63,182 nt of DNA from contig PLSD01000127.1 in the NCBI GenBank assembly GCA_003164135.1, positions 1 to 63,182 on the forward strand, read 5' to 3'. The translations under genes were made by a program, and so were the position numbers. This stretch comes from Acetobacteraceae bacterium. Lineage in GTDB: Bacteria; Pseudomonadota; Alphaproteobacteria; Acetobacterales; Acetobacteraceae. Shown piece by piece: positions 8,628 through 18,523 of the stretch. Positions within the stretch are counted from its first letter, which is position 1. Each line of letters starts with the position of its first letter. The notes beneath the pieces were generated by a model, which saw only the letters and a program-made list of their open reading frames with translations, made no database searches and was not told the origin of the DNA.

Positions 8628-10259
8628 CTAGTTGGCCGAGGCGGTGTCGTAATTCGCGCCGAGCTGCGGGAAGCTGCCTTGCGCCAGCGTATCCAGGCTG
8701 GCGGGCTTCAGGCCGATTTCCTCGGCATACAGCCAGCTATCGGCCATCACCTGGCGCACAAAGCGGCGGGTCTCGTCATTTGGGATGGTCTCGATGAACA
8801 CCAGCGGATCGCTGCCGTCCTGCAAGCCGGAATACCAGGCGGCGGCGGCACCCGGCCCGGCGTTGTAGCTCGCCAAAATCGCCAGCAGATTATTGTTAAT
8901 CCCCGGTTGTTCGCCGAGATAGCGGATATAGCCCTGGCCGAGCGCCAAATTGGCCGATGGGTCGCTGAGCGAGCCGCTAAGCCCCTCGTTCCGGCTAACA
9001 TAGGACGCCGTCACCGGCATCAACTGCATCAACCCGCGCGCGCCGCAACGCGAAACAGCATCCACATCAAAGCCCGATTCCGTGCGCGCCAGCGCATAGA
9101 CCAGCGACGGATCAATCGTGAAGCCGCCGGTGGGGTGCAGCGCCGGCAGCGGCAGGCGCGCACCGGCGATCTCATCCACCGGGCTAGGCAACTCGCTGGC
9201 CACCGAGATGGTCACATCCACCAGCCCCGCCCGCGCAGCCACGGCCATTACCGAGCGGCCAAGGTCCGGGTTGGCCTGAATATCCGGCCACAAAGCACGC
9301 AGCGCCGTCGCGGCCTGGCCGGTGGCGCCCACCTGCAACAACGCAAACGCCAAATGCCCGTTGGGCGTGGCATCCACAGCGGTGATGTCGGCTTCCGTCA
9401 GTGTCGCGGCGATACCGGTTGGTGCAAAGCCCTGGCCGAGCAAGCGCCCCGCCAGCATGCCGTAAAAGGAGTCACTGGCCCAGGCTGCCTGATGCAGCAA
9501 ACTGAGGTAAGCCTCCGGCTGCTGCATGCGCAACGCCGCGCGGGCGGCCCAGAACTCGCTGGCGGCACGGTCATCATCGGAAATACCCGGAATCTGCGCG
9601 GTAGCATTAAAGCTGGCGGCAGCTGAGGTCAGGTCGCCGTGTTCCCAGGCCCGGATGCCAACCATGAACTGGCGATGCCAGGTGGCGCTGTCCGGGGCGG
9701 CAACGGCGCGGGCGGCGGCGCCGGCGGTAATGGTGGTCTCTGGCAGCAGCGAAACCACAGGGGCAGCAGGCAACGCATCCGCGCGCATCTTGTGCCGCAT
9801 CAACGCATACACATCCGCCGCTTCCGGCTGGCTGCCATATTGCGCGTACCAAGCCTGCAACTCAGCCGGCTTGCTGCGGTATTGAGGGGCGAGGTATCGC
9901 GCCGCCAAAATCGGGCCAACCAGCGTCGTGTCGTCCAACCGGCCAATCATGCGGTCCGCCTCGGTATATTCCCCGGCGGACTGCAAGCTGATGATACGCT
10001 GATACATCGCCACGGCGCTGGGCGGCAGCGGTTCGGGCAGTACAATTTCCACATCGGGAGAGGGAGCATTACGGGGAACCGCATAGGCTACAGTGTCCCC
10101 GCCTGTTGCGCTAGCGGGCGCTGAGGGGGGCGGCATCGGTCCCGTACCTTGTCCCCAACCAGGGGACTTCGCCGCCGCACTCGTGGAAGTCACGAGCCCG
10201 AAGGCAAAAACTGACACCGTGGCCAAAGCGAGCCGGGCGACGTTCAGGCGGGAGAGCAT
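8628..10259 (-). CDS. Soluble lytic murein transglycosylase (SLT domain)
   Basis: A periplasmic peptidoglycan-cleaving enzyme that forms 1,6-anhydromuropeptides, about 543 aa. The signal peptide is MLSRLNVARLALATVSVFAFG. A helical superhelix-like middle region follows, and the C-terminal SLT domain has the catalytic Glu in ALARTESGFD, then CGARGLMQLMP and ASYNAGPGAA. The start at 10259 is chosen because GAGGAG lies 8 bp upstream; an in-frame ATG at 10277 has no such site. It is shorter than E. coli Slt70. It lies upstream of moaB by 5 bp. Confidence 0.88.
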   Translation of the reverse strand: MLSRLNVARLALATVSVFAFGLVTSTSAAAKSPGWGQGTGPMPPPSAPASATGGDTVAYAVPRNAPSPDVEIVLPEPLPPSAVAMYQRIISLQSAGEYTEADRMIGRLDDTTLVGPILAARYLAPQYRSKPAELQAWYAQYGSQPEAADVYALMRHKMRADALPAAPVVSLLPETTITAGAAARAVAAPDSATWHRQFMVGIRAWEHGDLTSAAASFNATAQIPGISDDDRAASEFWAARAALRMQQPEAYLSLLHQAAWASDSFYGMLAGRLLGQGFAPTGIAATLTEADITAVDATPNGHLAFALLQVGATGQAATALRALWPDIQANPDLGRSVMAVAARAGLVDVTISVASELPSPVDEIAGARLPLPALHPTGGFTIDPSLVYALARTESGFDVDAVSRCGARGLMQLMPVTASYVSRNEGLSGSLSDPSANLALGQGYIRYLGEQPGINNNLLAILASYNAGPGAAAAWYSGLQDGSDPLVFIETIPNDETRRFVRQVMADSWLYAEEIGLKPASLDTLAQGSFPQLGANYDTASAN

Positions 10260-10416
10260 GTTGAGGGCTCCTCGCATAGGTAGAAGCCCCTACACATCCC
10301 GGCCAAGTGACGCAAGCCCTAACTACGAGACAAATCCCATAAATTTAGACGGTTTGAGTAGTTTCCGGGGGTTAGACCCCGTCTTTGCGATCACGATTTC
10401 GTGATAATAGCGTTAT

Positions 10417-11211
10417 TCACTCATTAACAATGTTCGATTCCATAAATTCTCGCAGTTGCAATAAATCGCGCCAAGCCTCTGCCTTCGCGGAAGGCATACG
10501 TAAAAGATACGCCGGATGATAACTCGGCAGGCAGGGCATGGGCGCCGCCAAGCCGGGTATCACCACCTGCCGCCAAGTGCCGCGCAACCGCCGTATCCCC
10601 TGCCCGCGCTCCGGTTCCGGCAGCACCGCCTTGGCCGCCACCGCCCCCAGCAGCAGCACGCCGCGCGGTTTCACCAGGGCAATATGGCGCAGCAAAAACG
10701 GCAGACACACCGCCACCTCGGCCTCGCTCGGCGCGCGGTTGCCCGGCGGGCGCCACGGCACGGTGTTGATAATGCGTACTTTGGTCCGGTCCAGCCCGAT
10801 GCTCCCCAGCATTTTATCCAGCAACTGCCCGGCCGGTCCCACAAACGGCTTGCCGGCGCGGTCTTCCTCCGCCCCCGGCGCCTCGCCCACCACCACAAGC
10901 CGCGCATCCGCCGCGCCATCGGCGAACACCAACTGCGTCGCGGTGTCGCGCAAAGCGCAGCCACTGAACCCCGCCATGGCTTTCTCCAGCGCCTCCAGGC
11001 TCGCGCACGCGGCGGCAATCTTCTCCGCCTCCGCCGGCCCGGCCGGCAAAGCCGCGGGCCGGTGCGCCGGCCGCGCCGCCGCCGGAGCAGCAACCGCCAC
11101 GGCAGCCGCCACAGGCGCCCCCGCTACGGCACGCCGATCCTGCGGCGCGTCCAGCAGCGCCTCGTCGGCTCCCCATTCCACTTGCAGGCGCAGCGCCTCG
11201 ATCAAATCCAT
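10417..11211 (-). CDS. Uracil-DNA glycosylase, family 4 (Fe-S type)
   Basis: Removes uracil from DNA. The core region has GEAPGAEEDRAGKPFVGPAG (motif A), NTVPWRPPGNR, and the C-terminal LPSYHPAYLLR loop, as in family 4/5 enzymes that carry a 4Fe-4S cluster. Candidate cluster cysteines include those in SGCALRDTA and VCLPFL. The N-terminal 70 residues are Ala-rich and poorly conserved, which is usual for the alphaproteobacterial version. The start is uncertain: ATG 11211 (MDLIEALRLQ) is chosen, but ATG 11229 is also possible. The gene diverges from etfD. Confidence 0.88.
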   Translation of the reverse strand: MDLIEALRLQVEWGADEALLDAPQDRRAVAGAPVAAAVAVAAPAAARPAHRPAALPAGPAEAEKIAAACASLEALEKAMAGFSGCALRDTATQLVFADGAADARLVVVGEAPGAEEDRAGKPFVGPAGQLLDKMLGSIGLDRTKVRIINTVPWRPPGNRAPSEAEVAVCLPFLLRHIALVKPRGVLLLGAVAAKAVLPEPERGQGIRRLRGTWRQVVIPGLAAPMPCLPSYHPAYLLRMPSAKAEAWRDLLQLREFMESNIVNE

Positions 11212-11367
11212 GAATCCATACTTAACCATACCTTGGGCGATTGAAATGACCGCCAATATGTTTTTAAGCCTATAGCAAGCGGCCATCCCACGGCCGAGAC
11301 TTTACGCAAGCAAACAATTTTACCATACGACTGCCAGCACAACACCAGCACAACAGGAGAGAACAGA

Positions 11368-13005
11368 ATGTCAGACCAGATGGAGCCGCGCGAGGCGATG
11401 GAGTTCGACGTGCTGGTGGTTGGGGCCGGCCCCGGCGGCCTGTCCGCCGCCATCAAGCTCAAGCAGCTCAACCCGGAACTTTCCGTCTGCGTGGTGGAAA
11501 AAGGCGGCGAAGTCGGCGCCCACACCCTCTCCGGCGCGGTGATGGAACCCCGCGCTTTGCTGGAACTCTTCCCAGAGTGCGACCCGTCGCTGATCCCGCT
11601 CGCCACCCCGGTGTCCGAGGATCGCTTCATGTACCTCACCAAAACCAAAGCCTTCACCTCGCCGGTCACCCCCGCGACCATGCACAACCACGGCAACTAC
11701 ATCGTCTCGCTCGGCAACGTCGTGCGCTGGCTCGGCCAGCAAGCGGAAGAACTCGGCGTGGAAATCTACCCTGGCTTCGCCGCTGCTGAGGTGCTGTTTG
11801 ACGGCGAACGCGTCGCCGGCGTGGCCACCGGCGACATGGGCATCGGCAAGGACGGCAAGCCCACCGGCAACTTCCAGCGCGGTATGGAACTGCGCGCCAC
11901 CTACACCATCTTCGCCGAAGGCTGCCGCGGCTCGCTCTCCAAGCAGCTGATGGCAAAGTTCGACCTCAACGCCAAAAACGACCCGCAAACCTACGGCATC
12001 GGCATCAAGGAACTCTGGGAAGTCAAACCCGAGCACTTCAAAAAAGGCCTCACCATCCACAGCGTCGGCTGGCCCCTGAAGTCCGACACCTACGGCGGTT
12101 CGGCGATCTACTTCTTCGGCGAAAACCTCATGGCCTACTGCTTTGTTGTAGGGCTGGACTACAAAAATCCGTACCTCTCGCCCTTCCAGGAAATGCAGCG
12201 CTACAAAACCCACCCGGCCATCGCGCCGTTCTTCGAGGGCGCCAAACGCATCTCCTACGGCGCGCGCGCACTCAACGAGGGCGGCTTCCAGTCCCTGCCG
12301 AAACTCACCTTCCCCGGCGGCGTCCTCATCGGTTGCGCCGCCGGCACCCTCAACGTGCCCAAAATCAAGGGCACCCACACCGCGATGAAGTCGGGCATGG
12401 TCGCCGCCGAAGCCATCGCCGAGGCGCTGGCCGGTGACCGCCCGGACGAAGTCACCGCCTACGCCACCAAGCTGGAAGCCAGCTGGGTCTGGCCGGAACT
12501 GCACAGCGTGCGCAACGTCCGCCCAGGCTTCGCCAAATGGGGCTTCTTCGGCGGCATGATCAACGCCGCCATCGACACCTACATCTTCCGCGGCAAAGCC
12601 CCCTGGACGCTGAAAAACCACTACGACCATACCCAGCTCGTCAAAGCCAAGGACGCCACGCCGATCGACTACCCCAAACCCGACGGCAAACTCACCTTCG
12701 ACCGCCTGTCCTCCGTCTTTCTCTCCAACACCAACCATGAGGAAAACCAGCCGGCCCACCTCACACTGCTCGACGCCTCCAAAGCCATCAGCGTCAACTA
12801 TAACGAATACGCCAGCCCCGAGACCCGCTACTGCCCGGCCGGCGTGTACGAAATCGTCGGCGAAGATAAAGGCAACCCGCAACTGCAAATCAACGCGCAA
12901 AACTGCGTCCATTGCAAAACCTGCGACATCAAAGACCCCACCCAAAACATCAACTGGGTCGTCCCCGAAGGCGCTGGCGGCCCCAACTATCCGGGCGGCA
13001 TGTAA
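11368..13005 (+). CDS. etfD: Electron transfer flavoprotein-ubiquinone oxidoreductase
   Basis: Membrane-associated enzyme of 545 aa that passes electrons from ETF (fatty-acid and amino-acid oxidation) to ubiquinone. The FAD-binding Rossmann motif [13 protein letters not shown] is near residue 20. The C-terminal 4Fe-4S domain has [19 protein letters not shown]. The length matches mitochondrial and proteobacterial ETF-QO. GGAGAG precedes the ATG. The ETF subunits themselves are not in the window. A large palindromic element follows the stop codon. Confidence 0.95.
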   Translation: MSDQMEPREAMEFDVLVVGAGPGGLSAAIKLKQLNPELSVCVVEKGGEVGAHTLSGAVMEPRALLELFPECDPSLIPLATPVSEDRFMYLTKTKAFTSPVTPATMHNHGNYIVSLGNVVRWLGQQAEELGVEIYPGFAAAEVLFDGERVAGVATGDMGIGKDGKPTGNFQRGMELRATYTIFAEGCRGSLSKQLMAKFDLNAKNDPQTYGIGIKELWEVKPEHFKKGLTIHSVGWPLKSDTYGGSAIYFFGENLMAYCFVVGLDYKNPYLSPFQEMQRYKTHPAIAPFFEGAKRISYGARALNEGGFQSLPKLTFPGGVLIGCAAGTLNVPKIKGTHTAMKSGMVAAEAIAEALAGDRPDEVTAYATKLEASWVWPELHSVRNVRPGFAKWGFFGGMINAAIDTYIFRGKAPWTLKNHYDHTQLVKAKDATPIDYPKPDGKLTFDRLSSVFLSNTNHEENQPAHLTLLDASKAISVNYNEYASPETRYCPAGVYEIVGEDKGNPQLQINAQNCVHCKTCDIKDPTQNINWVVPEGAGGPNYPGGM

Positions 13006-13014
13006 GCGTCAGTC

Positions 13015-13236
13015 AGTAAGGCCAGGGGGCGCTGCCCCCTGGACCCACGCCAAGGACTCGTCCTTGGAACCCATTAGTTAAGGTTCTTGGGAGGGAGGGG
13101 TAACTCGCTCGCAAAGGCCGTTGGATACATTCACAGGTTCGCGGAGCGAGTTACCCCTCCCTCCCAAGAACCTAATTAGCGGATTGCAAAGGCGTGCCTT
13201 TGCTGGGGGTCGAGGGGGCAAAGCCCCTCGCCTTAC
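13015..13236. repeat. Composite palindromic element between convergent genes
   Basis: A 222-bp element whose two halves are diverged inverted copies of one another. The outer ends AGTAAGGC (13015-13022) and its complement GCCTTACT match. Next inward are C/G-rich hairpins (CAGGGGGC-GCTG-CCCCCTG and AGGGGGCAAAGCCCCT). Further inward are CCAAGGA-CTCG-TCCTTGG (13050-13067) and GCAAAGG-CGTG-CCTTTGC (13186-13203). The inner arms at about 13081-13111 and 13143-13173 are almost identical inverted copies. It lies between etfD(+) and argB(-), so it can act as a two-way terminator. No open reading frame is seen. It resembles dispersed repeat elements of Acetobacteraceae. Confidence 0.8.
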
Positions 13237-13261
13237 TTACCGGCGCCTACACACCACCCGG

Positions 13262-14158
13262 CTATTTGTGGATCATCGTCCCGATGCCGCCTTCGGTGAA
13301 GAGCTCAAGCAGCAGCGCGTGCGGCACGCGGCCGTCGAGGATGGTGGCACCTTTGACGCCAAGGGTGACGGCTTCCATGCAGGTTTCCACTTTCGGGATC
13401 ATGCCGCCGGAGATGGTGCCGTCGGCGATGAGGTCCTGGATTTGCGCCAGGGAGAGGTCGGGCAGCAATTTTTTGTTTTTATCCAGCACGCCAGGCACGT
13501 CGGTGAGCATGAGCAGGCGGGTGGCGTTGAGCGCCCCTGCGATGGCCCCGGCAGCGGTATCGGCGTTAACGTTGTAGGTTTCCCCATTCTCCCCGACGCC
13601 CACTGGCGCGATGACGGGGATCAGCCCCGCGCCGGTCAGCGCGTGGATGACACGCGTGTCGATAAACACCGGCTCGCCCACATAGCCCAGGTCGAGCACC
13701 CTCTCGATATGCGAGTCGGGATCTTTCTTCGTGCGGAGCACTTTGCGCGCACGGATCAGCCCGCCATCTTTCCCTGAAATACCCACCGCCAGCGCGCCAG
13801 CGCGGCTGATCAGCGAGGCCACCTGCTTGTTCACACTGCCGGCCAGCACCATTTCCACCACTTCAACCATGGCGGCATCGGTCACGCGCAGCCCGTCGAC
13901 GAAGCTGGACTTAATCGCCAGGCGTTCCAGCATGGCATTGATCTGCGGCCCGCCGCCGTGGACGATGACCGGGTTGATCCCCACCTGCTTGAGCAGCGCG
14001 ATGTCGCGGCCGAATTCGTTCGCCAGGGAATCCTCGCCCATCGCATGCCCGCCGTATTTCACCACGATGGTCGCGCCCGCGTAGCGGCGCAGGAAGGGCA
14101 GCGCGTGGGCAACGATATGCGCCTGCGTGGCAGCGGCTTTTAACTCCTCGGTGTCCAT
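13262..14158 (-). CDS. argB: Acetylglutamate kinase
   Basis: Second step of ornithine/arginine synthesis: phosphorylates N-acetylglutamate. The 298-aa sequence has VVKYGGHAM, the substrate loop VHGGGPQIN, and the C-terminal [15 protein letters not shown], all family hallmarks. It lies 37 bp downstream of engB on the same strand, after the yidC block. The arc catabolic genes at 40-44 kb run the opposite way metabolically. Confidence 0.95.
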   Translation of the reverse strand: MDTEELKAAATQAHIVAHALPFLRRYAGATIVVKYGGHAMGEDSLANEFGRDIALLKQVGINPVIVHGGGPQINAMLERLAIKSSFVDGLRVTDAAMVEVVEMVLAGSVNKQVASLISRAGALAVGISGKDGGLIRARKVLRTKKDPDSHIERVLDLGYVGEPVFIDTRVIHALTGAGLIPVIAPVGVGENGETYNVNADTAAGAIAGALNATRLLMLTDVPGVLDKNKKLLPDLSLAQIQDLIADGTISGGMIPKVETCMEAVTLGVKGATILDGRVPHALLLELFTEGGIGTMIHK

Positions 14159-14194
14159 CTCGGCTCCTGGCGCTGGAAGAAGAATGTCTGCGGG

Positions 14195-14893
14195 CTAGAT
14201 AAAGCTCGCGATGCTGGCGCGCAAATCATCCATCCCCTGCCCCGTCGTGCTGGAGGTGGTGATAACAAACGGGATCGCCGCCGGGTGCTCGGTCGCCAGC
14301 GCGGTGATTTCTTCCTGCTTCTTGCGCAACGCCGCCGGCTTCACATCATCCGCCTTGGTCAGCACCAGCTGGTAAGCCACCGCCGACTGGTCGAGCAGTT
14401 CCATCACCACCTCATCGGCGGGTTTCAACTCAATACGTGCATCCAGCAGCAAAAACACCCGGCGCAGGTTCGGCCGCCCGCGCAGATAATCCAGCATCAG
14501 CCCCTGCCAGTCGCGTTTGATAGATTTGGGCGCCTCGGCGTAGCCATAGCCCGGCATATCCACCAGCACGATCGGTGCGGCTTCCATCTGGAAAAAATTC
14601 AACTGCCGCGTGCGTCCCGGCTGGTGCGACACGCGCGCCAGCGCCTTGCGCGCGGTCAGCGCGTTCAGCAGCGAGGATTTACCCACGTTGGAGCGGCCCG
14701 CAAAGGCCACTTCGATGCCTCGCGGCTCCGGCAGATGCTCGAGCGCCTGCGCCGCATAGAAAAACTCGCAATGAGAGGCGAAGAGTTTCCTCCCCGCCTC
14801 CAGTTGTTCCGGGCTGAACGTACCGGCGGTGAAAGTTAGGTTTTCACCGCCACTACCTGCCGTGGAAGCCCCGCCTGGCGCATGATCAGCCAT
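14195..14893 (-). CDS. engB: Ribosome biogenesis GTPase YihA/EngB
   Basis: A GTPase of about 232 aa required for late 50S assembly. G1 is AGRSNVGKSSL, G2/G3 lie around PGRTRQLNFF and VDMPGYGYAEAP, and G4 is TKAD. The ATG at 14893 (MADHAPGG) is preferred over an upstream TTG. The N-terminus overlaps the end of yidC by 58 bp in another frame, an unusually long overlap, though the first 45 residues are low-complexity and unconserved. Gene order rpmH-rnpA-yidD-yidC-engB-argB is common in Alphaproteobacteria. Confidence 0.92.
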   Translation of the reverse strand: MADHAPGGASTAGSGGENLTFTAGTFSPEQLEAGRKLFASHCEFFYAAQALEHLPEPRGIEVAFAGRSNVGKSSLLNALTARKALARVSHQPGRTRQLNFFQMEAAPIVLVDMPGYGYAEAPKSIKRDWQGLMLDYLRGRPNLRRVFLLLDARIELKPADEVVMELLDQSAVAYQLVLTKADDVKPAALRKKQEEITALATEHPAAIPFVITTSSTTGQGMDDLRASIASFI

Positions 14894-16569
14894 TGTTGTC
14901 CTACCGAAAGAAGATTGTTCCAAGCCCAGTATAGTACGAGACCGGAGGGTGAGCGTGCCAGCATGAATGTGAAAATAAGCGGCATGAACTGGAACATGCG
15001 CGCCTGCACCGGGTCCGCCGGAGCGGGGTTAAGCCGCTGTTGCAGGAACATGGTGAAGCCCATGATGATCGGCAAGGCGCCGATATGCAGCGTCGGGCTG
15101 AGCACGGTCGGATCAAAGGGGATCAGCCCGAACAGGTTAAACAAATTGGTCGGGTCCGGCACCGAAAGATCGTGAATCCAGCCAAAGAACGGCGCCTGGC
15201 GCATTTCGATGGTGATGAAGATGACCTTGTACAGCGAGAAGAACACCGGGATCTGCACCAGCATCGGCAAACAACCGGAGGCGGGGTTGATCTTCTCCGC
15301 CTTGTACAGCGCCATCGTCTCTTGCTGTATCTTGGTGTTGTCGTCCTTGTACTGCTCGCGCAGGGCTTTAATCTTCGGCGCCACCAGCTTCATCTTGCCC
15401 ATGGAGCGGTAGGAGTAGCTAGCGAGCGGGAAGAAAAGCAGCTTGATACCGACGGTAAACACGATGATCGCGAGGCCGAAGTTACCCAGCACCGAGTTCA
15501 GCCAGTCGAGCGCGAAGAAGATCGGCTTGGTGATGATGTAGAGATGCCCGAAATCCACCGATTTATAGAAATTCGGGATGCCATACTCAGTCTGGTAGGC
15601 GTCCAGGATCTTCACCACTTTGGCGCCCGTGAACAAATGGCTGGTCAGGCTGGCCGAAGCCCCCGGCGCCACGGTCTGCGGGTCCACGGTGATGAACGAC
15701 GTCTGGTACGCGCTGCCGTCGCCATCGCCCACCGTGCCATAGCTCATGGAGCCGGTCAGGTTGGCCGACTGGTCCGGCGCCACGGCGGTAAGCCAGTATT
15801 TGTCGGTAATGCCGATCCAGCCGCCGGGGCTGGTCTCGGTATAAGCAACGCCGCCGGCCGCCTGCGCGCCGTCGGATTTCAGGGATTTATAGGATTCCTG
15901 CTTCAGCGTTTTGTTGAACACGCCAAGCGGGCCGTCAAACAGCACCATGGAGTTCTGTTCCACCGGCTTGTAATCGCGCACCACGCGCGACCAGGGATAC
16001 ACCTTCACCGCCGCGCCGGTGTGGTTAACCACCTGCTGGTTCACCGTAAACATGTACTTGTCGTCGACGGAGAGCAGCAACTGAAAGGTCAGCCCCTGGC
16101 CGTTATCCCAAGAGAGCGTGACGGGTGTGCCGGGCGTCAGCTTGGCAGCGCTCGCGGTCCACAGCGCCGTGTCGTCCGGCACTTTCACGTTCCCCACCGG
16201 GGTCCAGCCAAACTGCGCGTAGGTCGGCTTGTCGCTGCCACGATGCCCGAGGATCTGCACCAGCGGCGAATCAGCGGCAATGGTCTCGTGGTAATCCTTC
16301 AGCACAACGTCATCGAACACCGCGCCGGTCAGCACGATGCTGCCCGAAAGCTTTGGCGCGTCGATATCCAGACGCGGCCCGGCGGCAACAGCGGGCGCCG
16401 TGCCGGGAGCACCGGCGGTCGCCGGCGTACCGTTCGCTTCCTGCACCTTCGCCGCGGTCTGCGCCGGCGGGGTCACGGGGTGCGGCATGTATTTCTGGAA
16501 CGCGAACTGAAACACCAGCATGATGCCGAGTGACAGAGCGATGGCGAGCATCAGGCGCTTCTGGTCCAT
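14836..16569 (-). CDS. yidC: Membrane protein insertase YidC
   Basis: An inner-membrane insertase of 577 aa that works with SecYEG or alone. N-terminal TM1 (LMLAIALSLGIMLVFQFAF) is followed by a Pro/Ala-rich linker, a large periplasmic beta domain (about 65-330) and the conserved C-terminal core with YKAEKINPASGCLPMLVQIPVFFSLY. The start ATG 16569 lies 6 bp after the yidD stop. The tail overlaps engB. Confidence 0.96.
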   Translation of the reverse strand: MDQKRLMLAIALSLGIMLVFQFAFQKYMPHPVTPPAQTAAKVQEANGTPATAGAPGTAPAVAAGPRLDIDAPKLSGSIVLTGAVFDDVVLKDYHETIAADSPLVQILGHRGSDKPTYAQFGWTPVGNVKVPDDTALWTASAAKLTPGTPVTLSWDNGQGLTFQLLLSVDDKYMFTVNQQVVNHTGAAVKVYPWSRVVRDYKPVEQNSMVLFDGPLGVFNKTLKQESYKSLKSDGAQAAGGVAYTETSPGGWIGITDKYWLTAVAPDQSANLTGSMSYGTVGDGDGSAYQTSFITVDPQTVAPGASASLTSHLFTGAKVVKILDAYQTEYGIPNFYKSVDFGHLYIITKPIFFALDWLNSVLGNFGLAIIVFTVGIKLLFFPLASYSYRSMGKMKLVAPKIKALREQYKDDNTKIQQETMALYKAEKINPASGCLPMLVQIPVFFSLYKVIFITIEMRQAPFFGWIHDLSVPDPTNLFNLFGLIPFDPTVLSPTLHIGALPIIMGFTMFLQQRLNPAPADPVQARMFQFMPLIFTFMLARSPSGLVLYWAWNNLLSVGQQWLIMRQAGLPRQVVAVKT

Positions 16570-16575
16570 GGGGCT

Positions 16576-16809
16576 TTACGAGTCCTTAAGTGGTGGAACC
16601 GGGTCGAAGCCGCCCGGATGCCAGGGATGGCAGCGCAAAATCCGGCGCCCAGCGAGCAAACTGCCGCGCATGGCGCCGTGAGTGCAAATAGCCTCCCGCG
16701 CATAAGCGCTACAGGAGGGGAAAAAGCGGCAATTGGCGCCAATAACCGGGCGCAACGTCAGTTCATAAACACGCACGGCGCCGGACAGCATGTAAGCGGC
16801 GGGACTCAC
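16576..16809 (-). CDS. yidD: Membrane protein insertion efficiency factor YidD
   Basis: A small membrane-associated protein of 77 aa, with RPVIGANCRFFPSCSAYAREAI and GRRILRCHPWHPGGFDPVP as family signatures. The start is taken as a GTG at 16809 that overlaps the rnpA stop (GTGA); a longer frame upstream is only rnpA read out of phase. An ATG six codons further in is an alternative. It lies between rnpA and yidC, the standard place. Confidence 0.93.
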   Translation of the reverse strand: MSPAAYMLSGAVRVYELTLRPVIGANCRFFPSCSAYAREAICTHGAMRGSLLAGRRILRCHPWHPGGFDPVPPLKDS

Positions 16810-17150
16810 TTGAGTCCCTCCGCCAGCGCTACTTCGATGCCGCTGCATAGCCTGCCGAACGGCACCGAGCCGGTTTCTTTCCGGCAAATCAGCACCAGCT
16901 CAACTCCGGCCAGGTCGCGCCCAGCCAAAGTCAGCCGCGCGGCCTCCTTCAATCGCCGCCGCGCGCGGTTACGCACCACGGCGTTGCCTATCTTCTTGGT
17001 GGCGGTATAGCCGGCGCGCAGTGGCACTTCCGTCCCCGTGGCGCAAAGCTGCATCACGAAACCAGGTTTCGCGATTTTCCGCCCGCGCGACGCCATCCGC
17101 AAGAACTCCGCGCGGCGCTTAAAAGTTTCCGGTGGAGACAATGCGGGCAT
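16806..17150 (-). CDS. rnpA: Ribonuclease P protein component
   Basis: A 114-aa basic protein that assists the RNase P RNA in tRNA 5' maturation. The RNR motif region AVVRNRARRRLKEAAR and the N-terminal FKRRAEFLRMASRGRK are conserved. The start is the ATG at 17150 (MPALSPPETFK); the open frame continues upstream into rpmH but has no homology there. It begins 35 bp after the rpmH stop and overlaps yidD by 4 bp. Confidence 0.95.
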   Translation of the reverse strand: MPALSPPETFKRRAEFLRMASRGRKIAKPGFVMQLCATGTEVPLRAGYTATKKIGNAVVRNRARRRLKEAARLTLAGRDLAGVELVLICRKETGSVPFGRLCSGIEVALAEGLK

Positions 17151-17185
17151 TGTCAGGCCCTTAAAGGCGCGCGGAGGGCAGGAAA

Positions 17186-17320
17186 TCAGGCAGAAAGTTT
17201 GGCGCGGCCTTTGGCACGGCGATTGGCAATAACCTTGCGGCCGCCAACAGTCGCCATGCGGGCGCGGAAACCATGCCGGCGCTTGCGGACAAGTTTGGAA
17301 GGTTGATAGGTCCGTTTCAC
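17186..17320 (-). CDS. rpmH: 50S ribosomal protein L34
   Basis: A 44-aa protein read from a GTG start: [18 protein letters not shown], then an R/K-rich tail ending in KGRAKLSA. It is the typical L34 size and sequence. GGAG lies 8 bp before the GTG. It is the first gene of the rpmH-rnpA-yidD-yidC-engB series and is preceded by a consensus promoter at 17404-17432. Confidence 0.96.
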   Translation of the reverse strand: MKRTYQPSKLVRKRRHGFRARMATVGGRKVIANRRAKGRAKLSA

Positions 17321-17403
17321 GTGATTCACTCCGGCGATAGCTAATAAAAGCTGAAAAAACAGGTTTCGGCCGAACCGTCCCCGGTTCAGCGCAACGTGGC
17401 GGG

Positions 17404-17432
17404 GATATAGGCGGCGCGGCCCCTCGCGTCAA
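17404..17432 (-). promoter_or_regulatory. rpmH promoter
   Basis: On the minus strand a -35 TTGACG (17432-17427) and a -10 TATATC (17409-17404) are separated by exactly 17 bp. The predicted start lies about 75 bp upstream of the rpmH GTG. The leader contains a GC-rich inverted repeat around 17363-17390. Confidence 0.7.
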
Positions 17433-17484
17433 TGCAAGCCAACTCTCGCTTGCCCTGGCCCGCGACAAAGTGCACCCTGCACCC

Positions 17485-18411
17485 ATGCATATATCATCAA
17501 CGACTCCGCCGCGCACTGTCCTGGCCCTGCAAGGGGGCGGGGCGCACGGTGCCTTTACCTGGGGCGCGCTGGACCGCCTGCTGGAGGACGGGCTGACCTT
17601 CGACGCCGTCACCGGCGTCTCCTCCGGCGCGATGATCGCTGCCATGGCGGTGCAGGGCTATGTCCATAACGGGCCGCAAGGTGCCCGCGACTCCGTCAGC
17701 AAACTCTGGCGCCGCATCGCCGAGGCGCATGTGTTCGGCCCCGTGAACGCCTCCATGGATTGGCTCTGGGGCTGGGACAAGGGCCTTGAAATGGGCAATG
17801 AGCTGGCCTGGAGCGGCATCACCAGCGCATTGCGCATGTTCAACCCCGGCCAGCTCAACCCGTTCGGGCAGAACCCGCTGGCCCCCCTGCTCAAGGAACT
17901 GCTGGACAAGGACGCCATCCGCCACCCTTCCGCCCCGCGCCTCTACGTCGCGGCCACCGATGTGGAGTCCGGCGAGGCCAAAGTGTTCACCAATGCCGAA
18001 ATCGGCGTGCGGCACCTGCTCGCCTCCGCCTGTATCCCCATGATGTTCCCCGCCGTTAACATCGGCGGGCGGCATTACTGGGACGGTGGCTATTCCTGCA
18101 ACCCGGCACTCGCTCCCGTGCTCACGCCACGGCCCGAACGCCTGGTGCTGATCCGCGCGCAGCCGCGCGTGCGCAAGGGCGTGCCCAGCAGCACCGCCGA
18201 CATCGTGCACCGCCTGCATGAAATTGCCTTCCAGGCCCCGCTGGACGCCGAAATCGCCTTGCTGCCAAAGCAAGTGCGGCTGCTCGATATTTCCGCCGAC
18301 GCCGCCCTGGCGCGCCACCCCCTCACCTCCAAAATGAACACCGAGAGAAACTTTCTCGACAATCTGTTCGCCGCCGGGCGGGAGGCTGCCGGCATCGTAG
18401 TTCCCACATGA
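17485..18411 (+). CDS. Patatin-like phospholipase
   Basis: A lipid acyl hydrolase of about 308 aa. It has the oxyanion-hole loop LQGGGAHGAF, the nucleophile elbow GVSSG (Ser of the Ser-Asp dyad) and the catalytic Asp in WDGGYSCNP. No signal peptide is visible, so it is likely cytosolic or membrane-associated. The start may be GTG 17470 or ATG 17485; neither has a clear ribosome-binding site. The substrate is unknown. Confidence 0.9.
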   Translation: MHISSTTPPRTVLALQGGGAHGAFTWGALDRLLEDGLTFDAVTGVSSGAMIAAMAVQGYVHNGPQGARDSVSKLWRRIAEAHVFGPVNASMDWLWGWDKGLEMGNELAWSGITSALRMFNPGQLNPFGQNPLAPLLKELLDKDAIRHPSAPRLYVAATDVESGEAKVFTNAEIGVRHLLASACIPMMFPAVNIGGRHYWDGGYSCNPALAPVLTPRPERLVLIRAQPRVRKGVPSSTADIVHRLHEIAFQAPLDAEIALLPKQVRLLDISADAALARHPLTSKMNTERNFLDNLFAAGREAAGIVVPT

Positions 18412-18523
18412 CACCCTCGGCCCGGTATTTTGACTCCTCAAAAATCCGGGCCATCCGCATCGCGCGCGGGGCTGGCGAGACTCCATTGCGCCGTCTAAAC
18501 ATTCGTACTGGCGGTCCCGTCCC

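Noticed and set aside
17312..17327. parS-like GTTTCACGTGA at the rpmH start
   Set aside because: Three mismatches to the 16-mer, and it is explained by the GTG AAA CGG start of rpmH.
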